Part shown: positions 22,668 to 24,027 of the stretch, one piece after another
Numbering within the stretch: the first letter of the stretch is position 1
Layout of the letters: the number at the start of each line of letters is the position of its first letter
Assembly: GCA_964404415.1 (NCBI GenBank)
Contig: CAYOKC010000049.1
Coordinates: 1-24,027, forward strand
Direction: 5' to 3'
Length of the DNA stretch: 24,027 nt
Origin: Leptolinea sp964404415
Lineage (GTDB): Bacteria > Chloroflexota > Anaerolineae > Anaerolineales > Anaerolineaceae
The notes under the pieces: model-generated
Seen by the model: only the letters and a program-made list of their open reading frames with translations
The model's database searches: none
What the model was told of the DNA's origin: nothing
Made by a program: the position numbers and the translations under genes

Positions 22668-23579
22668 ATGGCAACGACATCTTCCCGATACCATTTTGTA
22701 GTGCCCGAAGCCAAGAAAATCCGGCTGATCATCAACACAGACGCGAAAAACGAGGCCGATGACCAGTTCGCCATCGTCCACGCGCTGTTGACGCCCAGGT
22801 TTATTATCAAGGGGATTATTGCAGCCCAGTTCGGCACCCGGCGTACTACGCAATCCATGCTGGAAAGCTACGAGGAAATTCAAAAGGTTCTACAAATGAC
22901 CGGGTATGACGGCGTTATTCCAACCTTCAAGGGTGCCGAAAAAGATCTGGAAAAAGAAACCTCCCCGCGACCATCTGAAGGCGCGGAGCTGATCATCCGC
23001 GAGGCATTATCAAATGATCCACGCCCGTTGTTTGCCATCTTCCTCGGCCCGTTGACAGACATGGCATCCGCTTTGCTCATGAATCCTGAGATTGCCAACC
23101 GGCTGACTGTCATCTGGATCGGCGGCGGCGCCTGGCCTGAAGGCGGAGAAGAATTCAACCTGAGCAATGACATCCACGCCGCCAACGTGGTCTTTTCTTC
23201 CGGAGTTTCGCTCTGGCAGGTTCCACGCGACGTGTATTTAATGATGCGCGTCAGCCTGGCGGAACTTCAGGCACGGGTGGAACCCTGCGGTGAGGTTGGC
23301 CGCTACCTGTTCCGTCAACTGGAGGATTTCAACACCGCCATGGGGGAGAACCTGACCTGGCCGGCCGGTGAAAGCTGGTGCCTGGGAGACTCACCGGCTA
23401 TCGGCCTTCTGCTGGATCAACACGAGTATTGTTTTGACTTGCGTCCCGCCCCACGCATTGGTCACGACATGCGGTATGAACACATCCCGGGGAATCGTCT
23501 TATCCGGGTATACAACCGCATCGATCCGCGCTTTATTCTCGAAGATTTCTACAGCAAGCTCCGGCTGAATTTTTCCTGA
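22668..23579 (+). CDS. Nucleoside hydrolase (inosine-uridine preferring type) family protein
   Basis: The 303-residue protein has the fold of enzymes that cleave the N-glycosidic bond of ribonucleosides for salvage. The N-terminal calcium-site motif is INTDAKNEADDQFAI (about residues 22-36). It differs from the usual DTDPGxDD by an N at the first position and a two-residue insertion, as in a divergent subgroup. ALFAIFLGPLTDMASALL-type and VIWIGGGAWPEGGEEFNLSNDIHAANVVF segments are typical. A C-terminal GDSPAIGLLL replaces the usual DPxA aspartate region. Substrate preference is unknown. The ATG at 22668 is preferred over an upstream TTG at 22644; its ribosome site is weak. The next gene starts 25 bp downstream and is probably cotranscribed. 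Confidence 0.85.
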   Translation: MATTSSRYHFVVPEAKKIRLIINTDAKNEADDQFAIVHALLTPRFIIKGIIAAQFGTRRTTQSMLESYEEIQKVLQMTGYDGVIPTFKGAEKDLEKETSPRPSEGAELIIREALSNDPRPLFAIFLGPLTDMASALLMNPEIANRLTVIWIGGGAWPEGGEEFNLSNDIHAANVVFSSGVSLWQVPRDVYLMMRVSLAELQARVEPCGEVGRYLFRQLEDFNTAMGENLTWPAGESWCLGDSPAIGLLLDQHEYCFDLRPAPRIGHDMRYEHIPGNRLIRVYNRIDPRFILEDFYSKLRLNFS

Positions 23580-23604
23580 ACAATTCAAAGTAAAGGGGAA
23601 CCTT

Positions 23605-24027
23605 ATGGATACTTTTTCCGAATGTATGTCGGAATATAGAAAGCAAATGCAGATCGGGCTGATCCCGAAAGCCTACAAAGGATTGATGGACTACATCCTC
23701 GACCTGCGTAATTATTTCAAGAAAAAATACCCCGATTGGTCTGTCTCCGGCAGCCTGTATACCGGCTACATGGACATGACCTATTTCGCGCTGGTGCCGG
23801 AGAGCTTCAGGCAGCGAGGGTTGAAGATCGCCGTGGTATTCATCCATGAAACCTGCCGGTTCGAGGTATGGCTTTCGGCTGTCAACAAACAGGTGCAGGC
23901 GGAATACTGGCAGAAGATCAACGAAAGTGGCTGGTCAATATACCGGCTGGTGCCATCAGTGCAGGGGTATGATTCGATCCTGGAGGAAGTGCTGGCCGAG
24001 TCACCGGATTTTGACGATCTGGACGGG
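23605..24027 (+). CDS. DUF7000-like protein, 3' end beyond the window
   Basis: An ATG at 23605 with AAGGGGAA 5 to 7 nt upstream opens a frame of 141 codons that runs off the window. It starts MDTFSECMSEYRKQMQIG and contains LIPKAYKGLMDYILDLRNYF, then VSGSLYTGYMDMTYFAL, IAVVFIHETCRFEVWLSAVN and QVQAEYWQKI. I recall this pattern from small hypothetical proteins grouped as DUF7000, which have no known function. No signal peptide or membrane helix is visible. It follows the nucleoside hydrolase gene by 25 bp and should share its transcript. Only a few residues are probably missing, since relatives are about 150-160 residues long as I remember them. Confidence 0.6.
   Translation, partial: MDTFSECMSEYRKQMQIGLIPKAYKGLMDYILDLRNYFKKKYPDWSVSGSLYTGYMDMTYFALVPESFRQRGLKIAVVFIHETCRFEVWLSAVNKQVQAEYWQKINESGWSIYRLVPSVQGYDSILEEVLAESPDFDDLDG

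Noticed and set aside
1..24027. CRISPR arrays, tRNA or rRNA genes, insertion sequences and phage genes
   Set aside because: No regularly spaced repeats, cloverleaf-like sequences, transposase or integrase motifs, or terminal inverted repeats were seen on either strand.

Overview
The window is about 24 kb of gene-dense bacterial chromosome with moderate GC content, clear Shine-Dalgarno sites and hairpin terminators. Its gene content (GH10 xylanase, hydrogenase maturation factors HypA and HypB, a large iron-sulfur flavoprotein, OsmC, Firmicutes-like orphan membrane families) suggests an anaerobic or facultative heterotroph. My best guess is Chloroflexota (Anaerolineae-like), partly because the N-terminus of the 6794-7273 protein resembles Anaerolineae hypothetical proteins I recall. 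No rRNA or other phylogenetic marker is present, so this is tentative. I see no tRNA, CRISPR array, insertion sequence, phage gene or replication origin.

Left part (1-7.6 kb): the start of a leftward gene cut by the window edge; a DUF3788 protein; a TetR regulator diverging from an HXXEE membrane protein, with a palindromic operator candidate between them; RNase HI with an N-terminal hybrid-binding domain followed closely by a DinB-fold protein; a leftward GH10 xylanase without a signal peptide; a GT39/ArnT-like membrane glycosyltransferase; and two small unknown genes overlapping at TGATG.

Middle part (7.6-14.7 kb): mostly rightward single genes. They are a DUF72 protein, an APH(6)/hydroxyurea-kinase-type phosphotransferase, a membrane-anchored unknown protein, a SAM methyltransferase, a small membrane protein, a lipoprotein esterase, a YeiH-type (UPF0324) transporter and two small unknowns. 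A strong bidirectional terminator closes this part.

Right part (14.7-24 kb): OsmC peroxidase and a second TetR regulator read leftward. The TetR gene diverges from a DUF5692 membrane protein, with an 18-bp operator candidate over the promoter. Next come hypB, an 896-residue Fe-S/FAD/NAD(P) oxidoreductase and hypA, the most coherent functional unit here. A terminator hairpin lies between the oxidoreductase and hypA, and no hydrogenase structural gene is visible. An aldehyde dehydrogenase preceded by a repeat-rich regulatory region, a nucleoside hydrolase and a DUF7000-like gene cut by the right edge complete the window.

The most informative non-coding observations are the two divergent TetR modules, the palindromes at the osmC and aldehyde dehydrogenase promoters, two genes whose -10 boxes lie too close for a leader (possible leaderless mRNAs), and short upstream ORFs overlapping two start codons. 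All function calls come from reading motifs; no database search was run.
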